A stretch of 64,000 bases of DNA from Bacteroidota bacterium (lineage in GTDB: Bacteria; Bacteroidota; Bacteroidia; Chitinophagales; Chitinophagaceae), in the NCBI GenBank assembly GCA_018267585.1, contig JAFDYE010000299.1, positions 1 through 64,000 on the forward strand, read 5' to 3'. The stretch's first letter is position 1, and every line of letters starts with the position of its first letter. A program made the translations under genes and the position numbers. Positions 17,582 to 28,525 of the stretch are shown here, in pieces. Under the pieces are notes generated by a model, which saw nothing but the letters and a program-made list of their open reading frames with translations, was not told the DNA's origin and made no database searches.

Positions 17582-19174
17582 ATGAAAAAGCCATTCCATA
17601 TAGCGATCCCTGCCTTCCTCATCTTCCTCTCCGCAGGATGCGACAAGAACTTCGTCAAGATCAACACCGACCCCTATGCCGTAACGACCATCGACCCCGC
17701 TCTCTTATTTGCGGGAGCCGAACGTACCTTTACCGGAGCCGGTTGGGAAACAGAAAATACCATTGTTCAGCAATTTGTAAACCCCTTCAACGCCGGCGCG
17801 ACCCTCGGTCCGAATTTCAACGCAGACATAGACAATTTCAATAACGGCAGATGGGACGCCTCCTACACCGGCTCGGCGCCGCTGAACAACCCCGTGACCG
17901 GAGGCATCAAAAGCCTCGTCCAGGCCATGGCAATACTAAAAGGCACTACGACCTCGGTCAACCTGCTCAGCATGATCCGCATATGGAAGGCCCAGGCCTT
18001 CATGGGACTCGTTGACGAATACGGCAACGTTCCTTATTTCGACGCGGGAAAAGCATATACCGACGGCATTTTTTATCCAAAATATGACGACGCCGCCGCC
18101 ATCTATGCCGACCTCGAAAAAGAGATCAGGGAGGCTACTAACGCCTTGAATCCGGCTGGCGACTACGTTTCCGCCGACCTTTTCTTCGGTAAGAACGCCG
18201 CCTCACCCATTACCTCCGCTGCGACACAGGTCGCAAAATGGAAGAAAGTGGGTTACTCCCTTTTGCTGCGGCTAGGCATGCGTTACTCAAAGATCAACAC
18301 GGCAAAGGCCCAGTCCCTGGCAGCCGAAGCCTTCACCGGCGGGGTAATGACCTCCAATGCAGACAACGTATACGTAAAATACGACGGCACCATCGCAACC
18401 AACGTCCTCAACGTGAACCTCGTCAACAACAACCCGCGCTTCTATTACGCAGCCGAACCCTTCGTCAACCAGCTGAAAGCCACCAATGACCCCCGCAGCC
18501 CGTTTATGGTCGCAAAATTCGCCGACCCCAATAACCCCCTGGCCGACCCCAACCCCGATCTCGCCATTGCCGACCAATACGGCGTACCCATCGGGGTTAT
18601 CAGCGACGCGCTGGCAAACCCACCCTACCGCGGCACCAGGGGCGGCGGCTACAACTATTCCCAGCTCAACGTAAAATGCGTCGGCTCCCAGACCGCCCCC
18701 ACCTTCTGGGTCACCTACGCCCAGACCTCGCTGCTGCTCGCCGAGGCGGCCAAAAAAGGGTGGATACCAGGCGGTGACGCCGCAGCACAAAGCTACTATG
18801 AGAATGGGATCACCGCCGATATGGACACCTATTCGATATATCCCAATGGCGGCGCAATCTCCACGACAGCCAAAACCACCTACCTTGCCGATCCCGCGGT
18901 TGCCTACAATAGCACCGACGCCCTCCAGCTCATCAACACCCAGTATTGGATAGCCAGCCTGACCAACGGAACCGAAGCCTGGTGCAATTTCCGGAGAACC
19001 GGCTACCCCGCCCTGAGCCCAAACCTGTCCAATAACAACCTTAACGGCGGGTTCATTCACAGACTCTCCTATCCCGACTATGAATTAGCCAATAACAAAA
19101 CGAACTACCTCGCGGCAGTCCAGGCAATGGGAGGACAGGACAACCTGACGGCAAGAGTATTCTGGGACAAGTAA
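17582..19174 (+). CDS. SusD/RagB family surface glycan-binding lipoprotein
   Basis: This 530-residue protein starts with a lipoprotein signal ending in LSAGC (Cys20, followed by D-K). The rest matches the SusD-like-2 branch: an N-terminal NFVKINTDPYAVTTIDPALLFAGAE, a helical TPR-like core (IRIWKAQAFMGLVDEYGNVPYFDAG) and a C-terminal EAWCNFRRTGYPALSP region typical of RagB proteins. It sits 2 nt after its SusC partner. Its role is glycan capture at the cell surface and closing the SusC pore. The sugar is not apparent from sequence. Confidence 0.92.
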   Translation: MKKPFHIAIPAFLIFLSAGCDKNFVKINTDPYAVTTIDPALLFAGAERTFTGAGWETENTIVQQFVNPFNAGATLGPNFNADIDNFNNGRWDASYTGSAPLNNPVTGGIKSLVQAMAILKGTTTSVNLLSMIRIWKAQAFMGLVDEYGNVPYFDAGKAYTDGIFYPKYDDAAAIYADLEKEIREATNALNPAGDYVSADLFFGKNAASPITSAATQVAKWKKVGYSLLLRLGMRYSKINTAKAQSLAAEAFTGGVMTSNADNVYVKYDGTIATNVLNVNLVNNNPRFYYAAEPFVNQLKATNDPRSPFMVAKFADPNNPLADPNPDLAIADQYGVPIGVISDALANPPYRGTRGGGYNYSQLNVKCVGSQTAPTFWVTYAQTSLLLAEAAKKGWIPGGDAAAQSYYENGITADMDTYSIYPNGGAISTTAKTTYLADPAVAYNSTDALQLINTQYWIASLTNGTEAWCNFRRTGYPALSPNLSNNNLNGGFIHRLSYPDYELANNKTNYLAAVQAMGGQDNLTARVFWDK

Positions 19175-19231
19175 TGAACATTTGTGCTATACATATCATC
19201 AAAACAACCCCATTCCGACTGGTGACACCTA

Positions 19232-19239
19232 TAAATTTG
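19232..19239 (+). promoter_or_regulatory. -7 box upstream of the CE1 esterase gene
   Basis: TAAATTTG at 19232-19239 matches the Bacteroidota -7 consensus TAnnTTTG exactly and lies 28 nt before the ATG at 19267. No good -33 box is seen at the usual spacing. It suggests that the esterase can be transcribed on its own as well as from the SusC operon. Confidence 0.35.
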
Positions 19240-19254
19240 CTCCAGTCATAATAA

Positions 19255-20379
<1,125 letters not shown>

Positions 20380-20382
20380 CCG

Positions 20383-22278
20383 TCAAAAGGCCACCGGTGT
20401 CAGCTCCGCCGCAAACCCACCGCGGCGGAGCATCTTCACCTCCACCTCGCTCGAACTGTCGACTACCTGGTAAGACGTCGCCAGCGCTTTATCATGCTCC
20501 CCGTCAGCGATCAGCGTCAGCTTATACGGCAATCCGGAAGGCAGGAAGCCAAACCTGATCTTCTTCGTCTTCTCCCGCAACGATGCATTCAGCCCCCCGA
20601 TCCACCAGCCCTGCCCCTTCCGCCGCGCCAGAATGATATCCTGCCCGGGATAGCCATCCACCAGCCTCACATCATCCCACGCATTGGGCACCTCCGTCAA
20701 AAACTTCCTCGCCGCGTCCGGCAGCCCGTCATACCCCTCCGGCCGGTCGGCAAAATGCTGCAAGCCGGACTCAAAAACCACGCTCAACGCCAGCTCATGC
20801 CCGTACGACGTCACATGGGGGTACTGCGAGTTGGTAAAGGTCACCGGCGTATAATCCATCGGGCCAACCACGTTTCGCGTAAAGGGCAGGATACAGTTGT
20901 GCTCCGGCGCCGCGAGCGTAAAATCCGGCCCGTTGTTATACCATTCCGCGCCGCGGACGGCTTCGCAGGTCATCAGGTTCGGATAGGTCCGCGACCATCC
21001 CCTCGGTACCAGGCAACCATGAAAATAGACCATCATCTCCGCATTCGCGGCGTCCTTCAGGATATCGAGATAGTACCGGATCATATCCTGCTTTTCACTT
21101 TCAAAGAAATCGACCTTTACGCCGGCGAAACCCAGCTGTTTTAGCTTCCTGAACTCCTCCACCCTGTTCTCGTGCGTCAGCATCCTGTCACGCGGCGTAG
21201 CCGTCACATAAGTATGCGGCCCGCCCGAATTATACCATATCAACGGCCGAACACCACGCGACAAAGCATAACGCGCCGCGTCCTCCATCGTACCGCCATT
21301 TCCCATCGCATCCCATTCCCAGTCGAACAGCGTATAAGGCCAGTTCATCCTTGCCGCCAGGTCCGTGAAGGCGCTCACCACCTCAAAATCCTTGGTGCCG
21401 TGATTATGCGACCAGTAATTCCAGGACACCAGACCCGGCCGCACCCAATCGGTCTTGGCCAGCACCGAAGGCGGTGACACATCCTCCACCAGGGTCGACG
21501 CAACAATGTCCCCCAATCCCCCGGCAACGACCACCCGCCACGGCGACTGCCACGGCAGCCGGATAGAAGGCTCCGATGCACCCACCCCACGGCCGTCCCG
21601 CCGGTCAGGAAATGTTATCTTATAAGTAGCGCCGTCCGCAACATTGCTCAGCTTCGAACCGCAATAGCTGCCGTCAAGACCGGCCTCATGGATAAGGAAC
21701 CACTTATCCCCACCCTCGACATGGAACAATGCCGGGTACCCCCAATCCTGCCGCACGCTGTCATCCTTCATCGCCTTGTACAAACCCTCATTGGCGGGAT
21801 TCCATTTTTCAAGCCAGCGCGTCGTCCCCGGCCCGATAGTATACGCGGTCATCTCATCCTTGACGACAAGTGAATCGCCCCCCTGGGGAAAGCGGTACCG
21901 GAATGCCATCCCATCATCATACGCCCTGATCACCAGCTCCATCTTCGACCGCCGCTCGTTCTCAAAAAGCACGACCACCTCGTTCGCCCGATTGCTGCAA
22001 TGCGAACGCTTCCCGTGCAGCGCTATATACTCCTCGGAGACCGGCAGAGGCTTACCCGCCTTAATAAATCGCAGCCCATGATAAAAGTCCTGGTCGCTCC
22101 GCACCAACCCCAGCGATATCTTCGGGATCATCCCTCCGAGCGACAGCCACCACTCCCCCCCATCCGTAGCATCCAAACCCACCACTACCCGGTGATTCGG
22201 CGACTCGACCCGCAGCCGCTGACCGCAAACGATAGATCCGGCCAGACATAATAAGACGACCGCCAGTGTCACCCTCAT
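20383..22278 (-). CDS. glycoside hydrolase family 97, retaining type (alpha-galactosidase-like)
   Basis: The protein has 631 residues with a signal peptide (MRVTLAVVLLCLAGSIVCG), an N-terminal beta-sandwich (about 20-265), the barrel (270-540) and a C-terminal sandwich, as in GH97. D390 in GVKVDFFESEKQ is the Asp found as nucleophile in the retaining alpha-galactosidase-like branch; the inverting SusB branch lacks it. Its likely substrate is alpha-galactosyl or related alpha-linked side chains. Its ATG overlaps the stop of the GH3 gene upstream (ATGA), so it is the last gene of the AKR-GH95-GH3-GH97 operon. Confidence 0.88.
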   Translation of the reverse strand: MRVTLAVVLLCLAGSIVCGQRLRVESPNHRVVVGLDATDGGEWWLSLGGMIPKISLGLVRSDQDFYHGLRFIKAGKPLPVSEEYIALHGKRSHCSNRANEVVVLFENERRSKMELVIRAYDDGMAFRYRFPQGGDSLVVKDEMTAYTIGPGTTRWLEKWNPANEGLYKAMKDDSVRQDWGYPALFHVEGGDKWFLIHEAGLDGSYCGSKLSNVADGATYKITFPDRRDGRGVGASEPSIRLPWQSPWRVVVAGGLGDIVASTLVEDVSPPSVLAKTDWVRPGLVSWNYWSHNHGTKDFEVVSAFTDLAARMNWPYTLFDWEWDAMGNGGTMEDAARYALSRGVRPLIWYNSGGPHTYVTATPRDRMLTHENRVEEFRKLKQLGFAGVKVDFFESEKQDMIRYYLDILKDAANAEMMVYFHGCLVPRGWSRTYPNLMTCEAVRGAEWYNNGPDFTLAAPEHNCILPFTRNVVGPMDYTPVTFTNSQYPHVTSYGHELALSVVFESGLQHFADRPEGYDGLPDAARKFLTEVPNAWDDVRLVDGYPGQDIILARRKGQGWWIGGLNASLREKTKKIRFGFLPSGLPYKLTLIADGEHDKALATSYQVVDSSSEVEVKMLRRGGFAAELTPVAF

Positions 22279-24872
22279 AGAATAGAAAATTTTATCGATT
22301 TCAGATCCCTGTCGGCAGAACTACTGCCATACAAGACTTCATATTGACCAGGACTCGTCCGCATCGTCCCGCTGTTCCGGTCGAAGAATTGGAAAGCGTC
22401 CGCATCCAGGGTAACACTCACCTCCTCAAGCGCCCTTGCGGCCAGCGTCACCCTTCGGAAACCGCGCAGCGTTTTCAAAGCACCGCCCTCATCCCCCATT
22501 TTCCGGATATAAACCTGCAACACCTCGGTTCCCTTACGACTCCCGCTATTCGACACCGGTACGGTCAACACTACCGATCCGTTGCTTTGCATCGTCGGTG
22601 CGGAAAGCCTCGCCTCACCGATCGAGAACGTCGTATAGCTCAGACCAAACCCGAAAGGGTACAACGGATCATTCATGTACCGGTACGTCCGCCCTTTCAT
22701 CGAATAATCCGCAAAAGCCGGCAGCTGACCGATATTCTTGTAAAAGCTGACAGGCAGCCTGCCGGAAGGGTTATAATTCCCAACCAGCACGTCGGCCACC
22801 GCCTCACCCCCCTTCTCACCAGCGTACCACGCCTGCAAAATGGCGTCGCAACTCTCCGTCTCCGGCACCAACCCGATCGCCGACCCCGAGCAGTCGACAA
22901 AGATGATCTTCTTACCAGCCTGTTTCAGCGCCTTCAGACAATTTCGCTGGACGGCCGGCAGTTCGATATCCGTTCGGTCGCCACCCTTGAACCCGGGCAG
23001 GTCGACCGGCATTTCCTCGCCCTCCAGCCGGGAAGATATGCCCCCGGCAAAGACGACCACGTCTATATCCTTCAATTTACTGACCAGCGCGTCATAGCTG
23101 ACCGGAACCTCCCAGCCATAGTCCACTTTGAGGTTGGCCGTCCAGTTCTGCTGTTGCGTATAGTCGATCTCGATCCGGTATTCTTTACCTGCCTCCACCG
23201 TCAGCGGTATCCGCGCAGGTACCGCACGCCAGCTCCCGAATCTCTTCAGCGAGACACCATTCACCTTCAGCTCGACCCTGCCGGTCGCCTCGATACGGAA
23301 GACCAGCTGTCCGCTCCTCGCCGGCCTGTATGCCGTTTCATATCTCGCAGAAAATTCTTCCAGCGGAACACCCGTAGCAAAAGGATGCTGTCCCGCCGTC
23401 GTCATAGCCATCGACGCCCCAACCTGCGCCGTTGCTATCGGCGCTCCCTGCCACTCACGATTATTCCAATACGAAGCCCTCATCCCCGGCTTGCCATCGA
23501 TCGACGACTGCCCGATCATGCTTTCCGTGACAACGTCCTCCGTCAGATCGCAACCCCGGTCATAAAAAATAGCAGCCTTCGGCAACGCGGCTCTTATGCC
23601 GTCAAGGATCGTCACGGTATGAACAGGCGTACCGTTATAGTTGCCCCACAGGACAGGACCATCGTTCGCATTCGGTCCGATCACCGCTATTTTGCGGATT
23701 CCCTTCGCCAGCGGCAGGATCGCCCCTTTATTCTGCAACAAGGTCATCGACTCCTGCGCCATCTCCAGGGCCAGCCGCTGGTGTTCCGGCGAATTCACTA
23801 CCGTCATCGGCAGCTTCGACCAAGACACGATCGAGTCCGGGTCCATCTCTCCCAGCTCGAACCTCCCGGCCATCGCCCGCACCAGGTGCAGGTCCACTTC
23901 CTTCTCGCTGATCAGCCCGCGGTGCACGGCGTCCGGCAGGCTCTTGAATGCATAGTTATAGCCGCACTCCACGTCCGTTCCGGCAAGCGCGCCCTTTGAC
24001 GCAGCATGCGCCGCATCCGACGACACTTTATGGCTCTGCCAGAAGTCCGAGATCGCTCCGCAGTCCGATACCACCATATACTTGAACCCCCACTGATCCC
24101 TCAATATATCCTGCAGCAACCGGTTGTTACCGCAACAGGGTTCGTCATCCAGCCGCTGGTAAGCGCACATCACCTCACGCACATCCGCCTTCGTTACCAG
24201 CGCCTTAAAAGCCGGCAGATAGGTCTCCCACAGATCACGCGGATCGACCTGGTATAAATTCATTTCGTGTCTTTCCGGCTCCGGACCCGAGTGCACGGCA
24301 TAGTGCTTGGCGCAGGCATACAGCTTGCGGTACTTGCTGTCCTCCGGCCCCTGCAGTCCGCGTACAACGGCCATGCCCATGCGCGACGTCAGGTACGGGT
24401 CCTCCCCATACGTCTCCTGACCGCGCCCCCACCTCGGATCCCGGAAGATATTGATATTCGGCGTCCATACCGAAAGGCTTAGAAAACGTTTGTTCTCCAA
24501 CCCCCGCCGCCTCGCATCGTTGTATTTCGCCCGCACCTCATCCGACACCGCATCAAAAACGTTGAAAAGCAGGCTGTCGTCAAATGACGCTGCCATTCCG
24601 ACCGGCTCCGGAAAGACGGTCACATTCCCATTGTTGGCAAGCCCGTGCAACGCCTCGCTCCACCAGTTGAATTTCCTGATCCCCAGACGCGGCACCGCAG
24701 ACGCCTCGTCCAGCATCAGCAAAGACTTCTCTTCCAGCGTCAGCCGGCTGACGAGATCCTCCGCGCGTTGCTGCGGCGCCAGCGACGGGTCCATATAAGG
24801 CAGTTGCTGCGCCGAACAGGGCGCCACGGCAAACGCAACGATCAATCCTGAAAAAAATCGGTTCAAATGCAT
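22275..24872 (-). CDS. glycoside hydrolase family 3 (beta-xylosidase/beta-glucosidase) with PA14 insert
   Basis: This 865-residue secreted enzyme starts with a signal peptide (MHLNRFFSGLIVAFAVAPCSAQQ). The GH3 barrel carries the nucleophile D270 in MVVSDCGAISDFW, preceded by CAKHYAVHSGPE. A PA14-like domain sits about 450-600 inside the second domain, as in the beta-xylosidase branch; a fibronectin-like C-terminal domain ends the protein. It would remove xylosyl or glucosyl units from oligosaccharides in the periplasm. It starts 9 nt after the GH95 stop and is coupled to GH97 by a 4-bp overlap. Confidence 0.9.
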   Translation of the reverse strand: MHLNRFFSGLIVAFAVAPCSAQQLPYMDPSLAPQQRAEDLVSRLTLEEKSLLMLDEASAVPRLGIRKFNWWSEALHGLANNGNVTVFPEPVGMAASFDDSLLFNVFDAVSDEVRAKYNDARRRGLENKRFLSLSVWTPNINIFRDPRWGRGQETYGEDPYLTSRMGMAVVRGLQGPEDSKYRKLYACAKHYAVHSGPEPERHEMNLYQVDPRDLWETYLPAFKALVTKADVREVMCAYQRLDDEPCCGNNRLLQDILRDQWGFKYMVVSDCGAISDFWQSHKVSSDAAHAASKGALAGTDVECGYNYAFKSLPDAVHRGLISEKEVDLHLVRAMAGRFELGEMDPDSIVSWSKLPMTVVNSPEHQRLALEMAQESMTLLQNKGAILPLAKGIRKIAVIGPNANDGPVLWGNYNGTPVHTVTILDGIRAALPKAAIFYDRGCDLTEDVVTESMIGQSSIDGKPGMRASYWNNREWQGAPIATAQVGASMAMTTAGQHPFATGVPLEEFSARYETAYRPARSGQLVFRIEATGRVELKVNGVSLKRFGSWRAVPARIPLTVEAGKEYRIEIDYTQQQNWTANLKVDYGWEVPVSYDALVSKLKDIDVVVFAGGISSRLEGEEMPVDLPGFKGGDRTDIELPAVQRNCLKALKQAGKKIIFVDCSGSAIGLVPETESCDAILQAWYAGEKGGEAVADVLVGNYNPSGRLPVSFYKNIGQLPAFADYSMKGRTYRYMNDPLYPFGFGLSYTTFSIGEARLSAPTMQSNGSVVLTVPVSNSGSRKGTEVLQVYIRKMGDEGGALKTLRGFRRVTLAARALEEVSVTLDADAFQFFDRNSGTMRTSPGQYEVLYGSSSADRDLKSIKFSIL

Positions 24873-24881
24873 AAAAGATCT

Positions 24882-27338
24882 TTATTTGGCTAAAAAGGTA
24901 TAGGTCGAGCCGGCGCGGGTTTCAATATCATAAAGCATCGTGGGCTTCAGCTCAGGTGCCGCAAGCTTCGCCTCCGGCGAGACAACAGCCGCAGGCGTTG
25001 CCTCCGTCTGGTAAAATGGATTCGGATTGACGCCCGAGGCCGCCTTCAGCACTCCTCCCGAAAGCACCAGCGCATTTGGCGCCCGCAACCGCAAATTCCC
25101 ACCCAGCTTCGATACGATCACCGCCTTCACAAGCCGCCCGTCCTTCCATTCGAGGTCGGCAACTTCAAATCCACCCCGGGCCCGCAAACCGCGGATGCTG
25201 CCCGAAGGCCAGGCATCCGGCAAAGCCGGCAGCAGGAACAGCGCCCCGTCCGCACTCTGCATGAATAGCTCCGTAATTCCCGACGTGCAGCCGAAATTGC
25301 CGTCGATCTGGAATGGCGGATGCGCGTCGAACAGATTGGTATAGGTCCCTCCTCCTTCGGGGTTGACTCCCAAAGGCGACAGCTGCGTCTGGATCAGCCT
25401 GTAAGCATGATTCCCATCCAGCATCCGCGCCCACCAGTTGACCTTCCATCCCATGCTCCACCCCGTCGACACATCCCCCCGCTGCATCAGCGTATTCCTG
25501 GCCGCCGCATATAGTTCCGGCGTCCGGTATGGAGATATCTGGTTGGAAGGGAAAAGCCCATACAGATGGGAGATGTGACGGTGATGGTCGTTCGGATCAT
25601 CCACGTCCTCCAGCCACTCCTGCAACTGACCATGCCTGCCGATATGCATCGGCGGCAGCTTGTCCCTTAGCATAAGCAACGTATCGATAAAAGCGTCGTG
25701 ACGGTGCAGCACATCCGCCGCCCGGGCCACCGTGCTGAAAATATCGAAGACCATCTGGTTGTCCATCGTCGTCCCCGCATCCAGCGAAGAGCCGCCATGC
25801 GCCTTCGGAGCATTCTCCGGCGATGTACCCGGATTGATCACTCTCCAGTGATTCCGCGGGTCCTCGACCAGGTCATCCACATAGAACATCGCCGCCCCCT
25901 TCATCACCGGGAAGACAGACGCCAAATAAGTCTTGTCCCCATTGTAGAGATAGTGCTCCCACAAATGCTGGCTCGTCCAGGCCCCACCGTCGCTCCATAT
26001 CCCCCAGAAAACACCGTCCACCGGCCCCGTGCTCCGCCAGATATCGGTATTATGATGCGCCATCCAGCCCCGCGCGCCGTACATGACCCGTGCCGTCTGT
26101 TGCCCGGTAACGGAAAGCTCCCTCACCAGCTGAAGAAAAGGTTCGTGCATCTCCGCAAGATTCGTCTTCTCCGCGGGCCAGTAGTTCATCTCCGCGTTGA
26201 TGTTCAACGTATACTTGCTGTCCCACGGCGGGAACAGCCTGTCGTTCCATATCCCCTGCAGGTTGGCCGGCTGTCCGCCAGGCTGCGAAGAAGAGATCAG
26301 CAGATACCGGCCATACTGATAATAGAGCGTGACAAATGAAGGATCGTTCACACTCCGGAAATTCTTAAGCCGCTCATCCGTCGGAAGGCTGTCGTTGGCC
26401 GAGCTTCCCAGGTCCAGCTCCACCCGGTCGAAGTATCGCCGGAAAGCCGCTTCATGCGCCTTCCTGATAGCTTCAAATCCCTTTGGCCAGGCCTTGACTA
26501 AATAACCTTCCGCCCGGACATGCGGATCCCCGCCCAGCGTATGATAATCGATAAAATTCGTTGCGATCGAAATATAGATGGTCGCCGCCTGAGCGCCGCT
26601 GACCACCAGGGAAGTATCAGTCGTGCTTACCCTCCCACCCTCGGCGCGGACCCTCGTTATTCCTTCATATTTCACCATGCCCTTTACCGTCTCGTGATCC
26701 TGCGTCGTCCCGCCGATGACCAGTTCGCCGGTGCCATCGACAGTCCGCAAAGCGCCTTTCTCCGGCGTCGTATAATACGTCCTGAACGACAGCGCGCCAG
26801 GCCGGCTCGCGGTCAGCCTCACCACGACTACCCTGTCCGGCAATGACGCCAGCACCTCGCGCGTATAACGCACGCCATCCACCACATACGTCGTCGTAGC
26901 CACCCCCCGGCAGATATCAAGCTCGCGACGATAGTCCGTAAAATTCTCCTGGCCGTCGAACGCCAGCCGCAGACTCCCCAACGGTTCGAAAATCTGCCCG
27001 CTCGATCTGCTGAACTTCACCGACTGCTCCAGGAATTTCTGCGCCTCCGCCTGCTTGCCCTCGAAGATCAGCCGCCTGGCCTCCGGCAGCGCCGTCAGCA
27101 TCTCCGGATAGTCGTTCCGGTTAGGACTTCCGCTCCACAGCGTGTGTTCGTTCAGCTGGATATTCTCCAGCTCCACATTCCCATAGACCATCGCACCAAG
27201 ACGGCCATTGCCTACCGGCAGCGCGTTCTCCCAGCGGCTTCCCGCCGGCTGCCGGTACCAAAGTTTTAACTCTTTTTCCTGTTGGGCGTTAGCCATCGTT
27301 GTCATGCCCAGCAACGCCGCGCATAGGATCTCTTTCAT
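24882..27338 (-). CDS. glycoside hydrolase family 95 (alpha-L-fucosidase or alpha-L-galactosidase)
   Basis: The ATG at 27338 begins the signal peptide [19 protein letters not shown] (818 residues in all); the longer frame to 27449 runs into the reductase gene. GH95 hallmarks are [28 protein letters not shown] at the start, the catalytic-site elements [14 protein letters not shown] and [27 protein letters not shown], and [13 protein letters not shown]. The family hydrolyses terminal alpha-1,2-fucose or L-galactose, for example on xyloglucan. A fucose-dehydrogenase-like gene lies just upstream, supporting fucose or galactose as product. Confidence 0.92.
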   Translation of the reverse strand: MKEILCAALLGMTTMANAQQEKELKLWYRQPAGSRWENALPVGNGRLGAMVYGNVELENIQLNEHTLWSGSPNRNDYPEMLTALPEARRLIFEGKQAEAQKFLEQSVKFSRSSGQIFEPLGSLRLAFDGQENFTDYRRELDICRGVATTTYVVDGVRYTREVLASLPDRVVVVRLTASRPGALSFRTYYTTPEKGALRTVDGTGELVIGGTTQDHETVKGMVKYEGITRVRAEGGRVSTTDTSLVVSGAQAATIYISIATNFIDYHTLGGDPHVRAEGYLVKAWPKGFEAIRKAHEAAFRRYFDRVELDLGSSANDSLPTDERLKNFRSVNDPSFVTLYYQYGRYLLISSSQPGGQPANLQGIWNDRLFPPWDSKYTLNINAEMNYWPAEKTNLAEMHEPFLQLVRELSVTGQQTARVMYGARGWMAHHNTDIWRSTGPVDGVFWGIWSDGGAWTSQHLWEHYLYNGDKTYLASVFPVMKGAAMFYVDDLVEDPRNHWRVINPGTSPENAPKAHGGSSLDAGTTMDNQMVFDIFSTVARAADVLHRHDAFIDTLLMLRDKLPPMHIGRHGQLQEWLEDVDDPNDHHRHISHLYGLFPSNQISPYRTPELYAAARNTLMQRGDVSTGWSMGWKVNWWARMLDGNHAYRLIQTQLSPLGVNPEGGGTYTNLFDAHPPFQIDGNFGCTSGITELFMQSADGALFLLPALPDAWPSGSIRGLRARGGFEVADLEWKDGRLVKAVIVSKLGGNLRLRAPNALVLSGGVLKAASGVNPNPFYQTEATPAAVVSPEAKLAAPELKPTMLYDIETRAGSTYTFLAK

Positions 27339-27387
27339 TGAAAAAATTATGTTCGTTATAGAATCAGGCGGCAGACGAGCCAAACGC

Positions 27388-28446
27388 TCAAACAGCCGAC
27401 CTGCCGATGAATCGTATATAGCCGGGCCGCATAACATCCATGGGGTCAAAACTGATCAGATCCCGGTCCTTTAACGCCTGCCAGAACTCATCGGGCAGCG
27501 CTTTCGCCGCCATTTCCAGGTTCTCTTTTACCCGGGCAGGATCCGACGACTGCAACGCAACGCTGCACACCCCGGGTACATTCAGCGCGAACTGGACACA
27601 GGCAGCCGCCGGCGTTACATTGAACTCGTCACAGACCGCGAAGAATTCATCCCGCCAGCGGTACAACCGGTCGGCCATCGGATCGCCCCGGCGCATCTGT
27701 CTGTAATCGAAGTGATCCGACCCCACAAGAAACCCCGAATTAAAAACTGCCGAATTGATCACGCTGACGCCCCTGTCCCCAAGCTCCCTTATCAGATACG
27801 CGAGCTCCCAGGGATGGCTGCTCACCGTCATGCTGTTGGCAAACATCACCCAGTCCAGCGGCACATCCCGGACGATGCGTTTGATCACCCGCCAGTCCTT
27901 CGCCCCTACGCCGACAGCCGCAACCCTGCCCTGCCGCTTAAGATCGAACAGCGCCTCATAAGCGTCAAGAATGTCCTCGTATCGCCGGGCCTGGACCTCC
28001 GGGTCGACTCCGGCGCCAGCCAGATATTCATCGGGATCGTGCACCGATACCATCTGCGGTATGTAGCCACCCAAAAGCTCATTTCCCTGCTCGAAACACT
28101 CCAGCATCCCGTCATAGCCTATCTTCTGGACCGCGTCATGCTCCAGATCTTTCCAGACGCCCGGTTCGAAACTTGGCTCCCGGCCCACCAGCGGACTGCG
28201 CAGCCACCCCAGCTTGTTGCTGATGATGATATTGCCCGGCGCGATACCGAGCCGCTTCAAGGCGCGTCCCAGCGACTCCAGCGCCAGCCCCGCGCCATAT
28301 TTTCCGGCCGAGTCAAATACCAAACGGCCTCCCGATTGCCGGTAGCAGGCTTCCACTATCCTTGTCTTGACATCCTCATCAAGGGCGACAAATAAGTTGC
28401 CGAGCCCACTGGTCCCAAATACTACTGGCGGTAGTTTAATTTCCAT
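27388..28446 (-). CDS. aldo/keto reductase, L-fucose/aldose dehydrogenase-like
   Basis: I chose the ATG at 28446 (352 residues), which begins near the fold ([19 protein letters not shown]); the frame is open to 28470. The AKR tetrad is visible as D45 (VFDSAGKYG), Y50, K78 (IISNKLGW) and H136 (VSVHDPDEY). There is no signal peptide, so it acts in the cytoplasm. The sequence type matches D-threo-aldose/L-fucose 1-dehydrogenases, which oxidise the sugar to a lactone. Being first in an operon with GH95 fits fucose or L-galactose breakdown. It is divergent from the LacI gene across an 79-bp region with palindromes. Confidence 0.78.
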   Translation of the reverse strand: MEIKLPPVVFGTSGLGNLFVALDEDVKTRIVEACYRQSGGRLVFDSAGKYGAGLALESLGRALKRLGIAPGNIIISNKLGWLRSPLVGREPSFEPGVWKDLEHDAVQKIGYDGMLECFEQGNELLGGYIPQMVSVHDPDEYLAGAGVDPEVQARRYEDILDAYEALFDLKRQGRVAAVGVGAKDWRVIKRIVRDVPLDWVMFANSMTVSSHPWELAYLIRELGDRGVSVINSAVFNSGFLVGSDHFDYRQMRRGDPMADRLYRWRDEFFAVCDEFNVTPAAACVQFALNVPGVCSVALQSSDPARVKENLEMAAKALPDEFWQALKDRDLISFDPMDVMRPGYIRFIGRSAV

Positions 28447-28455
28447 AAGTTCATA

Positions 28456-28470
28456 TTCAATTGAATTCAA
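28456..28470. promoter_or_regulatory. nested palindromes in front of the reductase gene
   Basis: TTCAATTGAA (28456-28465) and TTGAATTCAA (28461-28470) are two overlapping perfect 10-bp palindromes, 10 to 24 bp upstream of the reductase ATG. They share the TTCAA half with the larger inverted repeat at 28494-28516 and may form a second regulator site. Confidence 0.4.
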
Positions 28471-28493
28471 TCCTTCAACTTTTATTGCGTAAA

Positions 28494-28516
28494 TTCAACA
28501 TTATTTCAATGTTGAA
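28494..28516. promoter_or_regulatory. LacI-type operator candidate (perfect 9-bp inverted repeat)
   Basis: TTCAACATT-N5-AATGTTGAA is a perfect 9-bp inverted repeat in the 79-bp gap between the divergent reductase operon and the LacI gene, 10 bp before the LacI ATG. Size and position suit autoregulation and control of the operon by the adjacent LacI protein. Confidence 0.6.
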
Positions 28517-28525
28517 AACGCTACT

